From Sneathiella sedimenti (GTDB lineage: Bacteria; Pseudomonadota; Alphaproteobacteria; Sneathiellales; Sneathiellaceae), in contig NZ_JAFLNC010000001.1 of NCBI RefSeq assembly GCF_017313765.1, forward strand, positions 496,001 through 560,000: 64,000 nt of DNA, in the 5' to 3' direction. Numbering within the stretch: position 1 is the stretch's first letter; every line of letters starts with the position of its first letter. Positions 43,457-51,831 of the stretch are shown in pieces. A program made the position numbers and the translations under genes. Under the pieces are notes generated by a model. The model was not told the origin of the DNA and did not search any database. It saw only the letters and a program-made list of their open reading frames with translations.

Positions 43457-44392
43457 ATGTTACAGCATGAAATTCTGCCGGACAGCAGCTGTTCCGTTGA
43501 GCGGTCCTTCGAAATTTTGGGCGGTGCCTGGACCTTCCTGGTGCTGAGAGAAGCCGTGTTTGAAAATGTCGTCCAGTTCGATAATTTTCAATCCAATCTC
43601 GGCATTGCGCGCGAGTCCTTGAAACGTGTGCTCAACCGTCTCGTGCGCAATGGCGTCATGGACCATCGCCCACTCGCGCCGGGGGGATTGCGAAAAGGAT
43701 ATTTTCTTACGGAACAAGGTCGGGATCTGTTGCCTGCCCTGGTGGCAGCACTTAACTGGGGTGAAGTATGGGCCAATGAAGGTCCTGCACCTGAGCGCCT
43801 GACACATAAGCAATGCGGCCACGCTCTTGAGCAGGCTGTAGTCTGTTCTCATTGCCACGTTCCAGTGGATCCGCGGGACGTCAGCTTCACAAGTAAAATA
43901 AGGAACCGTAGCAAGGGGCGCGAGAAATTCGCGAAAATGCGCTATGTAGAGCAGACACTGCTTGAACGCCAGCGCCCCAGCTCCATTGCGCGGACCATGG
44001 CAACGATCGGCGATCCATGGAGCTTTCTGATTATTCGCGAATGCTTTTACGGTATTCGACGATTTGATGCCTTCCAGCAACGACTCTCCATTGCCAGCAA
44101 TATCCTGACCGCGCGATTGAAGCGACTGCTCGCGGCAGGTGTGCTGCGGACACAGCCCGTTGCTGATCAGCCCCATCTCTCCGAGTATCGATTAACCGAA
44201 AAGGGAATGGCGCTCTATGCTGTTCCGCTAACCATTATCGCCTGGGGCGACAAATGGCTCGCCGGGACAAATGGTCCCCCTTTGATCCTGACGCATAAAC
44301 GTTGCGGTCACGTTTTTTCGGCGGAACTTCGGTGCCGGAGTTGCGACGTCGGAATCACTCTTGATGATGTGGAGTATCAGGCGTTGGCATAG
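43457..44392 (+). CDS. Tandem HxlR-type transcriptional regulator (two HTH domains, two zinc ribbons)
   Basis: A 311-residue protein made of two similar halves. Residues 1 to about 150 have an HxlR winged helix (RSFEILGGAWTFLVLREAV) and a ribbon with HKQCG (Cys120), Cys130 and Cys133. Residues about 155-311 repeat it: RTMATIGDPWSFLIIRECF and HKRCG (Cys283), Cys293, Cys296. HxlR proteins normally act as dimers of about 110 residues, so this gene encodes a fused pseudodimer with added cysteine motifs. Its last 38 bases overlap the convergent acyl-CoA synthetase gene. No strong ribosome site is visible before ATG 43457. Confidence 0.85.
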   Translation: MLQHEILPDSSCSVERSFEILGGAWTFLVLREAVFENVVQFDNFQSNLGIARESLKRVLNRLVRNGVMDHRPLAPGGLRKGYFLTEQGRDLLPALVAALNWGEVWANEGPAPERLTHKQCGHALEQAVVCSHCHVPVDPRDVSFTSKIRNRSKGREKFAKMRYVEQTLLERQRPSSIARTMATIGDPWSFLIIRECFYGIRRFDAFQQRLSIASNILTARLKRLLAAGVLRTQPVADQPHLSEYRLTEKGMALYAVPLTIIAWGDKWLAGTNGPPLILTHKRCGHVFSAELRCRSCDVGITLDDVEYQALA

Positions 44393-46022
44393 TGCCGCCC
44401 GCCGCAACAACTGCTTTCGCCCATTTATAGTCCGGTTTGCCATTGGCATGCCGCATCACTTCGGGAACGATAAAAATTGCCTTAGGCAGCTTGTAGCGAG
44501 CGATATGGCGGGCCCCCTCACCGAGCAAGTCATTAGCGTCGACGGTGGCCTCCGGGTGCAGCGAAACAACAGCCGTTACTTCCCGTCCCCAGCGAGCACT
44601 CTCCCTTCCGACAACCAACACATCCTTTACCGCAGAATGATTCTTTATGGCCTCTTCAACTTCCTCGACAAAGATTTTTTCTCCACCGCTGTTGATAACA
44701 AGAGAATTCCTGCCGAGCAGCCGGACGAGACCTCCCGGAAGCAACTCAGCCCGATCACCTGCAATCGCAAACCGCTCTCCCTCCAGCTCTAGGAAGGTCT
44801 TTTTTGTTGCGGCTTCATCATTCAGATAGCCGATAGGCACGTAGCGCCTGCGTGCCCACCACCCTGTTCCGTCATGTCCGGGCTCGAGAAGCCCGGTACG
44901 ATTTTCGTTCAGGACCGCGTTTCCAGGCGACATTCGGAAGGTTCCCGGTAGGCTTCCGTCGATATCCTCCACATGCTGGCCTTGATTGCCACCTTCCGAG
45001 GATCCAAGAAAATCAAGAATGCGGGTCTTGGGAAGCAGCTTCAACAAGGCATGTTTGGATTTTGTCGACAGATGTGCACCGCTGTTCAGGAAGAAACGGA
45101 GCGAATTGAGGTTATGCCTGCCTGCCTTGATTCCCTCTATCAATGGAAGGGCGAAGGCATCACCGACAATCGAGATCATCACGATTTTTTCCCGCTCGAT
45201 GGTGTCCAGAATATCAACGGGATCCAGTTGATCCACTCGCCCCTGAATCACTACCGTGTTCCCTGCGAACAGGCCCATGATCGCATTCCATTGCCCGGCG
45301 GCATGCATGAACGGCGGCGCCGGCAGAACAGGCATTGTTCCCTCGGATGCAATGGCGGCGACTTCGTCAAGGCTCTCAATTATGCCTCTATCGATAAGTC
45401 GCCGCCCGCCCAGGACTGAAATCCAGATATCCCCCTGCCGCCAGAGCACGCCCTTTGGCTGACCGGTGGTGCCGCCGGTATAAAGGATATACAGATCGTC
45501 CGGGCTGTAAGGTAGATCCGGTGAGCTGGGTGAGGATGCCGCGATCAGGCTTTCGTAATCGATCGCCCCTTCAATGAAACTAGGCCCACCGTCATCTATT
45601 TCGATAAAATGCGTTAAACTCGGTACCTGATTGCGAATGGCCGCCAGTTTCTCGCCGAAACTTCGCTGATAAACAATTACGCGCGCCTGCGCATCATTGA
45701 GGAGGTAGGCAAGCTCCTCCTCGACATAGCGGTAATTTACATTGAACGGGGCGAGCCGTGCTTTGAAGGCGCCGAACATGGCCTCGAGATATTCATTACT
45801 GTTATGAAGATAAACTGCGAGGAGGTCCTGACCGGATTCCCAGTTCTGCAGATTGCTGCGTTCCGTATGACATCCTAATCCCAGGTCAAGCAATGCATTG
45901 GCCAGACAATTTGACCGGCTTGTAAATTCCGCGAATGTCCATCTTTTGTCCCGACAGACGATGGCCGTCCTCTCGGGAACCGCGGCGGTAATACAATCAA
46001 GGATCTGTGGTAAATGAAACAT
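44355..46022 (-). CDS. Acyl-CoA synthetase (AMP-binding, FadD3-like)
   Basis: An ATP-dependent carboxylate-CoA ligase of about 555 residues. AMP-binding motif LYTGGTTGQPKGVLWRQGD (near 175), the FLGSSEGGNQGQH region (about 315-330), and the C-terminal catalytic lysine in NGKPDYKWAK. A segment CHTERSNLQNWESGQDLLAVYLHNSNEYLEAMFGAFKARLAPFNVNYRYVEEE is typical of the acyl-CoA synthetases used for sterol side-chain or aromatic acids rather than long-chain FadD. ATG 46022 is chosen on family fit; a frame extends to 46073. The gene starts 56 bases after the enoyl-CoA hydratase, so they are probably co-transcribed. Confidence 0.88.
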   Translation of the reverse strand: MFHLPQILDCITAAVPERTAIVCRDKRWTFAEFTSRSNCLANALLDLGLGCHTERSNLQNWESGQDLLAVYLHNSNEYLEAMFGAFKARLAPFNVNYRYVEEELAYLLNDAQARVIVYQRSFGEKLAAIRNQVPSLTHFIEIDDGGPSFIEGAIDYESLIAASSPSSPDLPYSPDDLYILYTGGTTGQPKGVLWRQGDIWISVLGGRRLIDRGIIESLDEVAAIASEGTMPVLPAPPFMHAAGQWNAIMGLFAGNTVVIQGRVDQLDPVDILDTIEREKIVMISIVGDAFALPLIEGIKAGRHNLNSLRFFLNSGAHLSTKSKHALLKLLPKTRILDFLGSSEGGNQGQHVEDIDGSLPGTFRMSPGNAVLNENRTGLLEPGHDGTGWWARRRYVPIGYLNDEAATKKTFLELEGERFAIAGDRAELLPGGLVRLLGRNSLVINSGGEKIFVEEVEEAIKNHSAVKDVLVVGRESARWGREVTAVVSLHPEATVDANDLLGEGARHIARYKLPKAIFIVPEVMRHANGKPDYKWAKAVVAAGGTMPTPDTPHHQE

Positions 46023-46078
46023 GTAGTTTAAAATGCATCCGGGCCGCGAATAACATCGCGGCCCGGAATTCAATCCTT

Positions 46079-46873
46079 TTAGTCTGACCAGAAATCCTTT
46101 GACAGTTCCCGGCGTTTCTTCCGGCTTTCTGCACTCTTGAAGTCCTTGAGGCCCGAGGACCCCCTTGCATAGGGCATGATCGGCACCTCGAAGGCCAGCG
46201 CACCCTGGACCGGCAAATCCGCGCTCTTGTTCAGGGCGAACTTGGTCCGGCGAACTGTCATCGGATGTTTTTGCAGCATGATATGCGTCAACTGGGCAAC
46301 CTGATCATCGAGTTCCTCCGGCGCGACAACGCGATTAACCAGATCATAGCGTTCCGCTTTTTCTGCCGTAAACATCATTCCGATCAGGTTCCATTCCTTC
46401 GCCTTGCGTCGCCCGGCAAATTTCGGAATGCGCGAGAGACCTCCCCAGCCAGGTGTAATATCCCAGTCAATTTCCGGCATACCCCAGCGCGACCGGTCTG
46501 TCGCCACAACAAAGTCACAGACAAGTGTCAACTCCAGGCCACCGCCTGTGCACACCCCATCCACAGCCGCGATGGTGACCGGCGTCAGGTCCTCGATCAG
46601 CTGGACCGTTTCCTGATAGAGACGAACCTGCCAGTAGGATTCATCTCCCTTCCATTCATTGAATTCTTTGATATCGTCGCCAGCACAGAAGGTATTGCCC
46701 GCCCCGCGCAGGATCATGACCCGGCATTCCCGGTCCGCGCGCACCGCAAGGATGGCATCCTTCAACTCCGCAGAAAGCTCCCGATCCAGCGCATTATGCA
46801 CTTCGGGCCGGTTCAATGTTATGGTGGTAACCGTGTCCTGGCGGTCGAAGATCAGCTTCTTATAGTCGCTCAT
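46079..46873 (-). CDS. Enoyl-CoA hydratase/isomerase (crotonase family)
   Basis: A 264-residue crotonase-fold enzyme. CoA-binding FCAGDDIKEF (about 62-71), the oxyanion hole loop GVCTGGGLELTLVCDF (about 105-120) with Glu, and MPEIDWDITPGWGG (about 130-143) with the second glutamate. Both catalytic acids appear present, so a hydratase is possible. The order acyl-CoA synthetase downstream and thioesterase divergent suggests a pathway for activation and beta-oxidation-type breakdown of one carboxylic acid. The substrate cannot be inferred. Confidence 0.88.
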   Translation of the reverse strand: MSDYKKLIFDRQDTVTTITLNRPEVHNALDRELSAELKDAILAVRADRECRVMILRGAGNTFCAGDDIKEFNEWKGDESYWQVRLYQETVQLIEDLTPVTIAAVDGVCTGGGLELTLVCDFVVATDRSRWGMPEIDWDITPGWGGLSRIPKFAGRRKAKEWNLIGMMFTAEKAERYDLVNRVVAPEELDDQVAQLTHIMLQKHPMTVRRTKFALNKSADLPVQGALAFEVPIMPYARGSSGLKDFKSAESRKKRRELSKDFWSD

Positions 46874-46923
46874 TGTTATATCCTTTCCCCGTTAGGTCGT
46901 TCTTGTTAGGCGACGCTACTTTT

Positions 46924-46952
46924 GTTATAAGATTTATAGAAAGTCTAATAAC
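46924..46952. promoter_or_regulatory. Inverted repeat in the divergent hydratase/thioesterase promoter region
   Basis: GTTATAAGA (46924-46932) and TCTAATAAC (46944-46952) form an imperfect dyad (eight of nine matches) in the 120-base region between the enoyl-CoA hydratase and thioesterase starts. The TTATAA and TCTAAT sequences overlap the likely -10 regions. It is a candidate operator for an unlinked TetR- or MarR-type regulator of CoA-ester metabolism. Confidence 0.4.
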
Positions 46953-46993
46953 GAAAGTCAATGTCCAAATTGATGAATGAAAAAGGCTGAAAG

Positions 46994-47431
46994 ATGACGC
47001 AAGATCACCAAGAGAAATCGCCCCCGCCGGGCTTCGTCCAAAGCCACACACGAGGTCCTTTTTCAACCCATAACGGTCCGTTCTTTCACAAGGTAGAGGG
47101 AGATCAATTCTGGCACGGTCTCTATATTGCCGAACGTCATTGCAATTCACGTGGACGACTGCATGGCGGCATGATGACGACATTTGCCGACGGGCTGATG
47201 GCCACGGCAGTGGCCCGCGCCAACAAAATCACGGCCGTCACGATCAGCCTGAACTGCGACATATGCTCTGCCGCCGATATCGGGGACTGGCTGGAAGGCA
47301 CTGCCCGCCAAATCGGCCTTAATGATGGCATCGCCTATGTTGAGGCAGAAGCCTGGGTCGGGGGGAAGACCATCTTCACTGCGAGTGGGGTGTTTCGACT
47401 GCTTGAGGGGAAAGCCGCGCGGAAAAATTAA
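46994..47431 (+). CDS. PaaI family acyl-CoA thioesterase (hotdog fold)
   Basis: A 145-residue hotdog-fold thioesterase. Family features include the GRLHGGMMTTFADGLMATAV block (about 54-73), with the conserved HGG, and DWLEGTARQIGLNDGIAYVEAEAW (about 100-123). PaaI-type enzymes hydrolyse phenylacetyl- and similar CoA esters to recycle CoA. It is divergent from the acyl-CoA pathway genes and may be a safeguard for them. The Rho-independent terminator at 47447 follows. Confidence 0.87.
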   Translation: MTQDHQEKSPPPGFVQSHTRGPFSTHNGPFFHKVEGDQFWHGLYIAERHCNSRGRLHGGMMTTFADGLMATAVARANKITAVTISLNCDICSAADIGDWLEGTARQIGLNDGIAYVEAEAWVGGKTIFTASGVFRLLEGKAARKN

Positions 47432-47446
47432 CCTGAAAGCAAAAAA

Positions 47447-47473
47447 GCCCCGCATTCCTGCAGGGCCTTTTTT
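47447..47473. terminator. Bidirectional terminator between thioesterase and tRNA-Gly
   Basis: GCCC (47447-47450) with GGGC (47463-47466), plus GC/GC pairing inside and one c-a mismatch, forms a stem with a six-base loop. A run of seven T residues follows on the plus strand (47467-47473) and a run of six A residues precedes it (47441-47446), so it can end both the plus-strand thioesterase transcript and the minus-strand tRNA-Gly transcript. Confidence 0.8.
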
Positions 47474-47479
47474 GAAAAT

Positions 47480-47554
47480 TGGAGCGGGCGATGAGATTCG
47501 AACTCACGACCCTAACCTTGGCAAGGTTATGCTCTACCCCTGAGCTACGCCCGC
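47480..47554 (-). tRNA. tRNA-Gly (anticodon GCC)
   Basis: A 75-base tRNA on the minus strand. The acceptor arm GCGGGCG (5-prime) pairs with CGCCCGC (3-prime), discriminator U, and encoded CCA at 47482-47480. D arm (GCUC...GAGC), an anticodon arm AACCUUGCCAAGGUU with anticodon GCC, and a T arm GUGAGUUCGAAUCUCAU with GUUCGAAUC are all readable. It decodes GGC and GGU. It is a single gene, with the bidirectional terminator at its 3-prime side, and no integrase or repeat suggests use as an attachment site. Confidence 0.97.
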
Positions 47555-47711
47555 TCGAGCGTGCAACATGCGTTGCGAGGCGGGATAATACGTAAATAGC
47601 CTATGAATGCAAGCGCGTTTTGTCAAAAAATGCGGCTTTTGCCAATTCTTTATTTCCACAGGGCGACAGAGCCGCTAATTTCTCCCACTCGAACAGGAAC
47701 GAGGAACACGA

Positions 47712-48212
47712 ATGCCCGCAACACCCGAGGAATTATTTGAAAAACTCGATGCGCTGGGAATCACCTATGAAACCCATCATCACGCGCCGGTTTTCACCGT
47801 CGACGAAGCGCAGGCGCATACCGATCATCTTCCTGGAGGACATTGCAAGAACCTGTTTTTGAAGGACAAGACCGGCGATCTCTATCTGGTCGTCTGCCTT
47901 CAGGATACCGCGGTTGACCTGAAAGCCTTTCGCAAGCTGGTGGGAGCCAGGAACCTGAGCTTTGGCAAACCGGAACTTCTTTGGGAAGTCCTCGGTGTTG
48001 AGCCAGGCTCTGTCACGCCTTTTTCGCTCATCAATGATACGGATCGCCTCGTCATGGTGATATTGGAAAAGCGGATGATGGCGCATGACCTGCTTAATTA
48101 TCACCCGTTACGCAATACGATGACCACTCAGATCACCTCCAGTGATCTCGAAAAATTTATCGAGGGGTGCGGCCATCAGCCCCGTATTCTTGACCTGCCC
48201 GAACGCACATAA
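47712..48212 (+). CDS. ProXp-type prolyl-tRNA trans-editing deacylase (YbaK/PrdX family)
   Basis: A 166-residue INS-domain editing protein that hydrolyses mischarged tRNA (Ala-tRNA-Pro or similar) in trans. Typical features: a MPATPEELFEKLDALGITYETHHHAPVFTV start, GGHCKNLFLKD (about 42-52; the conserved Lys of the active site), and SVTPFSLIND (about 98-107; GSVTPF block). It is the PrdX/ProX subtype that uses a bound tRNA rather than a fused synthetase. It stands alone after the tRNA-Gly gene. Confidence 0.88.
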   Translation: MPATPEELFEKLDALGITYETHHHAPVFTVDEAQAHTDHLPGGHCKNLFLKDKTGDLYLVVCLQDTAVDLKAFRKLVGARNLSFGKPELLWEVLGVEPGSVTPFSLINDTDRLVMVILEKRMMAHDLLNYHPLRNTMTTQITSSDLEKFIEGCGHQPRILDLPERT

Positions 48213-48369
48213 GATTTCACGGCTGTCTTGATTGTCTTTTCCCTTGGCCTAAATCATCCACAGGGCTCTTAACAAAGCAGGCGTATGGTGCTATCCCATG
48301 AATCGGGCAATAGCTGCTCTGATGGCTCGCTCTTCTTTGGAAACAAAATGACATTGGTAATTTAGGCTT

Positions 48370-49275
48370 ATGGAAACTCTGATTAGCGAAAGCGCCGGTG
48401 CAGGCGATGATTTGATCAAGGACGGCTCCACAGAGAGCTTTATGCAGGAAGTAGTCGAGGCGAGCAAGGAAACCTTAATCCTGGTCGATCTCTGGGCGCC
48501 CTGGTGTGGCCCCTGCAAGCAACTCGGCCCAATGATTGAAAAAGTGGTTAGGGACGCAAAAGGCGCGGTGAAGCTGGTCAAGATCGATATCGACCAGAAC
48601 CCACAGATCGCCCAGAGCCTCCAGGTGCAGTCGATTCCGGCGGTCTTTGCCTTTAAAAATGGCCAGCCGATCGATGGTTTTATGGGGGCATTGCCGGAGA
48701 GCAAGATCAAGGAATTTGTAGAGCGACACGCAGGTCCCATTGGTCCTTCCCCTGTTGAGGAAGCGTATCAGTCCGGCACCGAGGCGCTCGAAACCGGGGA
48801 TACGGAAGTCGCCTTGACGGCTTTTGCGAAAATACTGGAACTGGACCCGGATCATGTCGACGCAAAAGCCCAGCTTGCCCGCGTTTATATCAAGCTCGGG
48901 GAACTAGACGCCGCCAAAAGCCTGATGGAAACGATCCCGGAGGATACCAAGCAGACACCCGCTGTAACGGCTGCGCTCGCTGCCATCTCGATTGCCGAAA
49001 ACGCTGCCGATGCAGGGGAACTGGAACCACTGCGCTTGAAAGTCGAAGAAAATCCCGATGACCTCGCCGCCCGGCTTGAGTATGGAAAAGCTTTGGCGGG
49101 CGCGGGAGACTATGAAGCCGGCGGCGCAGAGTTCCTGGAGATCATTCGCCGCGACCGTGACTGGAATGAGGCCGCGGGACGCCATGAACTTCTCAAGATG
49201 CTGGAAGTGATGGGTCCGGCTGACCCGCTCACCAAGAGCCTGCGCCGGCAACTCTCATCGATCCTATTCGCATGA
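48370..49275 (+). CDS. Thioredoxin-domain TPR protein (CnoX/YbbN-like chaperedoxin)
   Basis: A 301-residue protein with an N-terminal thioredoxin domain (about 20-125) and C-terminal TPR helices (about 130-300). The active site is LWAPWCGPCK, with Cys46 and Cys49, so unlike E. coli YbbN/CnoX (SXXC) it keeps a full CGPC redox pair. CnoX guards GroEL substrates from over-oxidation and transfers them to GroEL. Here reducing activity is also likely. It overlaps the Lon-N gene by ATGA (49272-49275). Confidence 0.9.
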   Translation: METLISESAGAGDDLIKDGSTESFMQEVVEASKETLILVDLWAPWCGPCKQLGPMIEKVVRDAKGAVKLVKIDIDQNPQIAQSLQVQSIPAVFAFKNGQPIDGFMGALPESKIKEFVERHAGPIGPSPVEEAYQSGTEALETGDTEVALTAFAKILELDPDHVDAKAQLARVYIKLGELDAAKSLMETIPEDTKQTPAVTAALAAISIAENAADAGELEPLRLKVEENPDDLAARLEYGKALAGAGDYEAGGAEFLEIIRRDRDWNEAAGRHELLKMLEVMGPADPLTKSLRRQLSSILFA

Positions 49276-49931
49276 CCGACACCGGCGCGAATACGGGATT
49301 GGAAGAACTCCCGTCTGCCCTGCCGATTTTCCCTTTAACCGGTGCGCTGCTCCTGACCAATGGTCATCTCCCGCTGAATATTTTTGAACCCCGCTATCTC
49401 GCCATGGTGCAGGATGCCATGGCAACCCATCGTCTGATTGGCATGGTCCAGCCCCGTGATCCGGAAACCAACCATATGACGCCAGAAATTTACCAGATTG
49501 GTTGCGCCGGTAAAATCTGTGAGTATGGGGAAATGCCAAATGGTATGCTGCGCATTACCCTGGAGGGTATCTGCCGGTTCGAGGTGATCGAAGAGCTGAA
49601 TGTCGCGACGCCCTATCGGCAGGTGATGGCGGAGTATCGTAAATTCAAGCATGATATGGAGCCGGTCCAGCGCAATTGCGTTGATCGTCTCGCCCTGCAT
49701 GAAGCCCTGCATCATTTTCTGGAGTTCGAAGACGGGGCCAGCGACTGGCAAACGCTTGATCACATGGAAGATGACAGTCTGGTGAATTCCTTGTCCATGA
49801 TTTGCCCTTTCTCGCCAGTTGAAAAGCAGGCTTTGCTGGAAGCAACGGATATTGCCGCCAGGGCAAATTTGCTGATCTGTCTGCTGCAGATGATGCTGCA
49901 ACAGGTGGAAACCCACCGCACCGTGCAATAA
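49272..49931 (+). CDS. LON peptidase N-terminal (substrate-binding) domain protein
   Basis: A 219-residue protein made of the Lon N-terminal domain without ATPase or protease: [34 protein letters not shown] (about 18-51) is the family signature. A helical C-terminal half is present (about 135-215). Stand-alone Lon-N proteins are common in Alphaproteobacteria and probably bind unfolded substrates, fitting the thioredoxin-chaperone gene it is coupled to. The function is inferred. Confidence 0.87.
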   Translation: MTDTGANTGLEELPSALPIFPLTGALLLTNGHLPLNIFEPRYLAMVQDAMATHRLIGMVQPRDPETNHMTPEIYQIGCAGKICEYGEMPNGMLRITLEGICRFEVIEELNVATPYRQVMAEYRKFKHDMEPVQRNCVDRLALHEALHHFLEFEDGASDWQTLDHMEDDSLVNSLSMICPFSPVEKQALLEATDIAARANLLICLLQMMLQQVETHRTVQ

Positions 49932-49953
49932 CTCTAACCTAAAGAGACACCTC

Positions 49954-50154
49954 ATGCCCGACAACAAGGCCCTCGCTGTAGATCCGAAGCTACTGGAAAT
50001 TCTAGTCTGCCCGCTCACCAAGGGCCCGCTGATTTTTGAACGGGAAAATAACGAACTGGTGAGCAAGGCCGCCAATCTTGCCTATCCGATACGAAATGGC
50101 ATCCCCATCATGCTCGTGGATGAAGCCCGGGAACTAGACGAGACGAACGGCTAA
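49954..50154 (+). CDS. Trm112-family zinc-ribbon-like protein
   Basis: A 66-residue Trm112-like protein ([49 protein letters not shown]). Eukaryotic Trm112 activates several methyltransferases; bacterial versions are small stand-alone proteins with the VCPLTKG start and the [12 protein letters not shown] core. Only one cysteine of the usual zinc set is evident (Cys in VCPLT), so a zinc site is doubtful. It follows the Lon-N gene by 22 bases and shares one base with the DUF971 start (TAATG). Confidence 0.87.
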   Translation: MPDNKALAVDPKLLEILVCPLTKGPLIFERENNELVSKAANLAYPIRNGIPIMLVDEARELDETNG

Positions 50155-50537
50155 TGAGCGGCGAAATCTATGATCAGGCGGGAAGGCCGAAGCCGACCGA
50201 GATCCGCTTGAAAAAGAACGAGAAACGATTGGCCGTTTCCTTTGAGGATGGCCATTCCTTTTTATTCCCGGCGGAGCTATTGCGCGTGGAGAGTCCTTCT
50301 GCGGAAGTACAGGGTCACGGGGCCAGTCAGAAACAGATTGTCGCCGGACGACGACATGTCGGGATTATGGGGCTGGAACCGGTCGGCAACTACGCAGTGC
50401 GTATCAGCTTTGATGACTTGCATGACACAGGCCTTTTCTCCTGGGCCTATCTGTATGAACTCGGACTGAATCAGGATCATGTCTGGGAGACTTATCTCGA
50501 TAATCTGGCTAAGGCCGGCCTTAGCCGGGACCCGTAG
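50154..50537 (+). CDS. DUF971 family protein
   Basis: A 127-residue protein of the DUF971 family (the N-terminal domain of gamma-butyrobetaine hydroxylase-like proteins). The recognised pattern is PTEIRLKKNEKRLAVSFEDGHSFLFPAELLRVESPSAEVQGHG (about 11-54), then VGIMGLEPVGNYAVRISFDDLHDTGLFSWAYLYELG (about 71-106). It lacks the oxygenase domain. Homologues are often next to mrp/apbC or iron-sulfur genes; here it follows Trm112. The function is unknown. It is convergent with the monooxygenase gene. Confidence 0.85.
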   Translation: MSGEIYDQAGRPKPTEIRLKKNEKRLAVSFEDGHSFLFPAELLRVESPSAEVQGHGASQKQIVAGRRHVGIMGLEPVGNYAVRISFDDLHDTGLFSWAYLYELGLNQDHVWETYLDNLAKAGLSRDP

Positions 50538-50544
50538 GGCCTGT

Positions 50545-51774
50545 TTAAAGAGCTTCGCCGCGCAGCAATCGCGGCATCTTTCCAACGGTGCCGCGTGCAT
50601 GTTCCATAAAGAACCCCTTGAGCGTCGGCATCTTATTGACGGCGGCGAGGCCCAGGTCACGTGCCAGCCGAACCGGCGGAATATCATTTGTAAAGAGCCG
50701 GTTGAGTCCGTCAGTGATAGCCAGCAAGGCAATACTGTCGAACCGGCGCCAGCGCTGATAATCCTCAAGCACCGTGGCGCCACCGATATCCTGCCCGAGC
50801 CGGGCCGCATCGACCACCACCTCCGCCAGCGCCGCAACATCCCGCAAACCGAGGTTAAGGCCCTGTCCGGCTATCGGATGCATGCCGTGGGCGGCATCCC
50901 CTATGAGGGCAAGCCGTAAATCGGTATAACGCTCCGCCTGATGCAGATTGAGAGGGTAGCTCCAGCGCGGGCCAACCACTTTGAGGTCGCCGAGATAATC
51001 GCCAAAGCGCTTCTCCATCTCTCGATGAAACTCGGCCTCCGGCAAGGCCATGATGACTTTTGCACGCTCTGTTGGTTCCGTCCAGACAAGGGAAGAACGA
51101 TTTCCGGTCATCGGCAAAATTGCGAAAGGGCCGGGTTTTAAAAACCGTTCCTGCGCTACACCGTGATGCGGCGTCTCATGCGCAATGGTGCAAACGATAC
51201 CCATCTGGTCATAGGACCAGCCAACGGTCTTTATTCCTGCAAGCTTTCTGAGCGGGGAATTGCGCCCGTCCGCCGCGACGAGAAGGCGTGCCGTCACTAT
51301 ATCGCCTGAAGTAAGATGTGCCGAAACGCCCGAACTGTCCCGTGTGATTGCGCTATATTCCGCAGGCGCCAGAATGCTCAATGTCTGAATTTCTGCGGCT
51401 CGCGCGTATATAGCTTCGCGCAGATGCCGGTTTTCCACCATATGACCAAAAGGTTCATCTCCAAGCTGGCGATGATCATAATGCAGGAAGAATTTTGACG
51501 GGCCGTCCGTAATTCGAATGTCCAGCATCGGCTCTTTCGCCTTCACATGGCTCCAAATACCACAGGAGCGGAACAGGTTTCGCGAGGCATGGGCGATTGC
51601 TGATACACGCCCATCGAATTCCGCATCGACAAGATGGCTCGGCTCCTCTCTCTCAAGGACTAGAACCTCTAATCCCGCAGACGCTACGGCAATCGCAAAC
51701 GGTAGTCCGTTCAGGCCACCGCCAACGACAAGAACATCCACATTGATTGATTTTTCCGTCATCATTTCCGCCAT
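50545..51774 (-). CDS. FAD-dependent monooxygenase, UbiH/UbiF/COQ6 family
   Basis: A 409-residue flavin monooxygenase, probably in ubiquinone ring hydroxylation. FAD-binding VVGGGLNGLPFAIAVASAGLEVLVLERE (about 16-43; GxGxxG-like), DG motif region VAADGRNSPLRKLAGI (near 167), and the second FAD motif ALIGDAAHGMHPIAGQGLNLGLRD (about 288-311), which is diagnostic of the UbiH/VisC family. Whether it hydroxylates C5, C6 or C1 cannot be read. The start may be ATG 51762 (four codons in). Divergent from the amidase. Confidence 0.88.
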   Translation of the reverse strand: MAEMMTEKSINVDVLVVGGGLNGLPFAIAVASAGLEVLVLEREEPSHLVDAEFDGRVSAIAHASRNLFRSCGIWSHVKAKEPMLDIRITDGPSKFFLHYDHRQLGDEPFGHMVENRHLREAIYARAAEIQTLSILAPAEYSAITRDSSGVSAHLTSGDIVTARLLVAADGRNSPLRKLAGIKTVGWSYDQMGIVCTIAHETPHHGVAQERFLKPGPFAILPMTGNRSSLVWTEPTERAKVIMALPEAEFHREMEKRFGDYLGDLKVVGPRWSYPLNLHQAERYTDLRLALIGDAAHGMHPIAGQGLNLGLRDVAALAEVVVDAARLGQDIGGATVLEDYQRWRRFDSIALLAITDGLNRLFTNDIPPVRLARDLGLAAVNKMPTLKGFFMEHARGTVGKMPRLLRGEAL

Positions 51775-51831
51775 GCGAACAAATTCACCAGATTACTTGC
51801 CACAAAAGAGATATATGCCTAATTTGCTGTC

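Noticed and set aside
47111-47131. TGGCACG followed by TTGC within the thioesterase gene, resembling a sigma-54 promoter
   Set aside because: The spacing between the -24 and -12 elements is too long and it lies inside a coding region.
47480-47554. tRNA-Gly as an integration site
   Set aside because: I see no integrase, no repeated 3-prime tRNA fragment, and no change in composition on either side.
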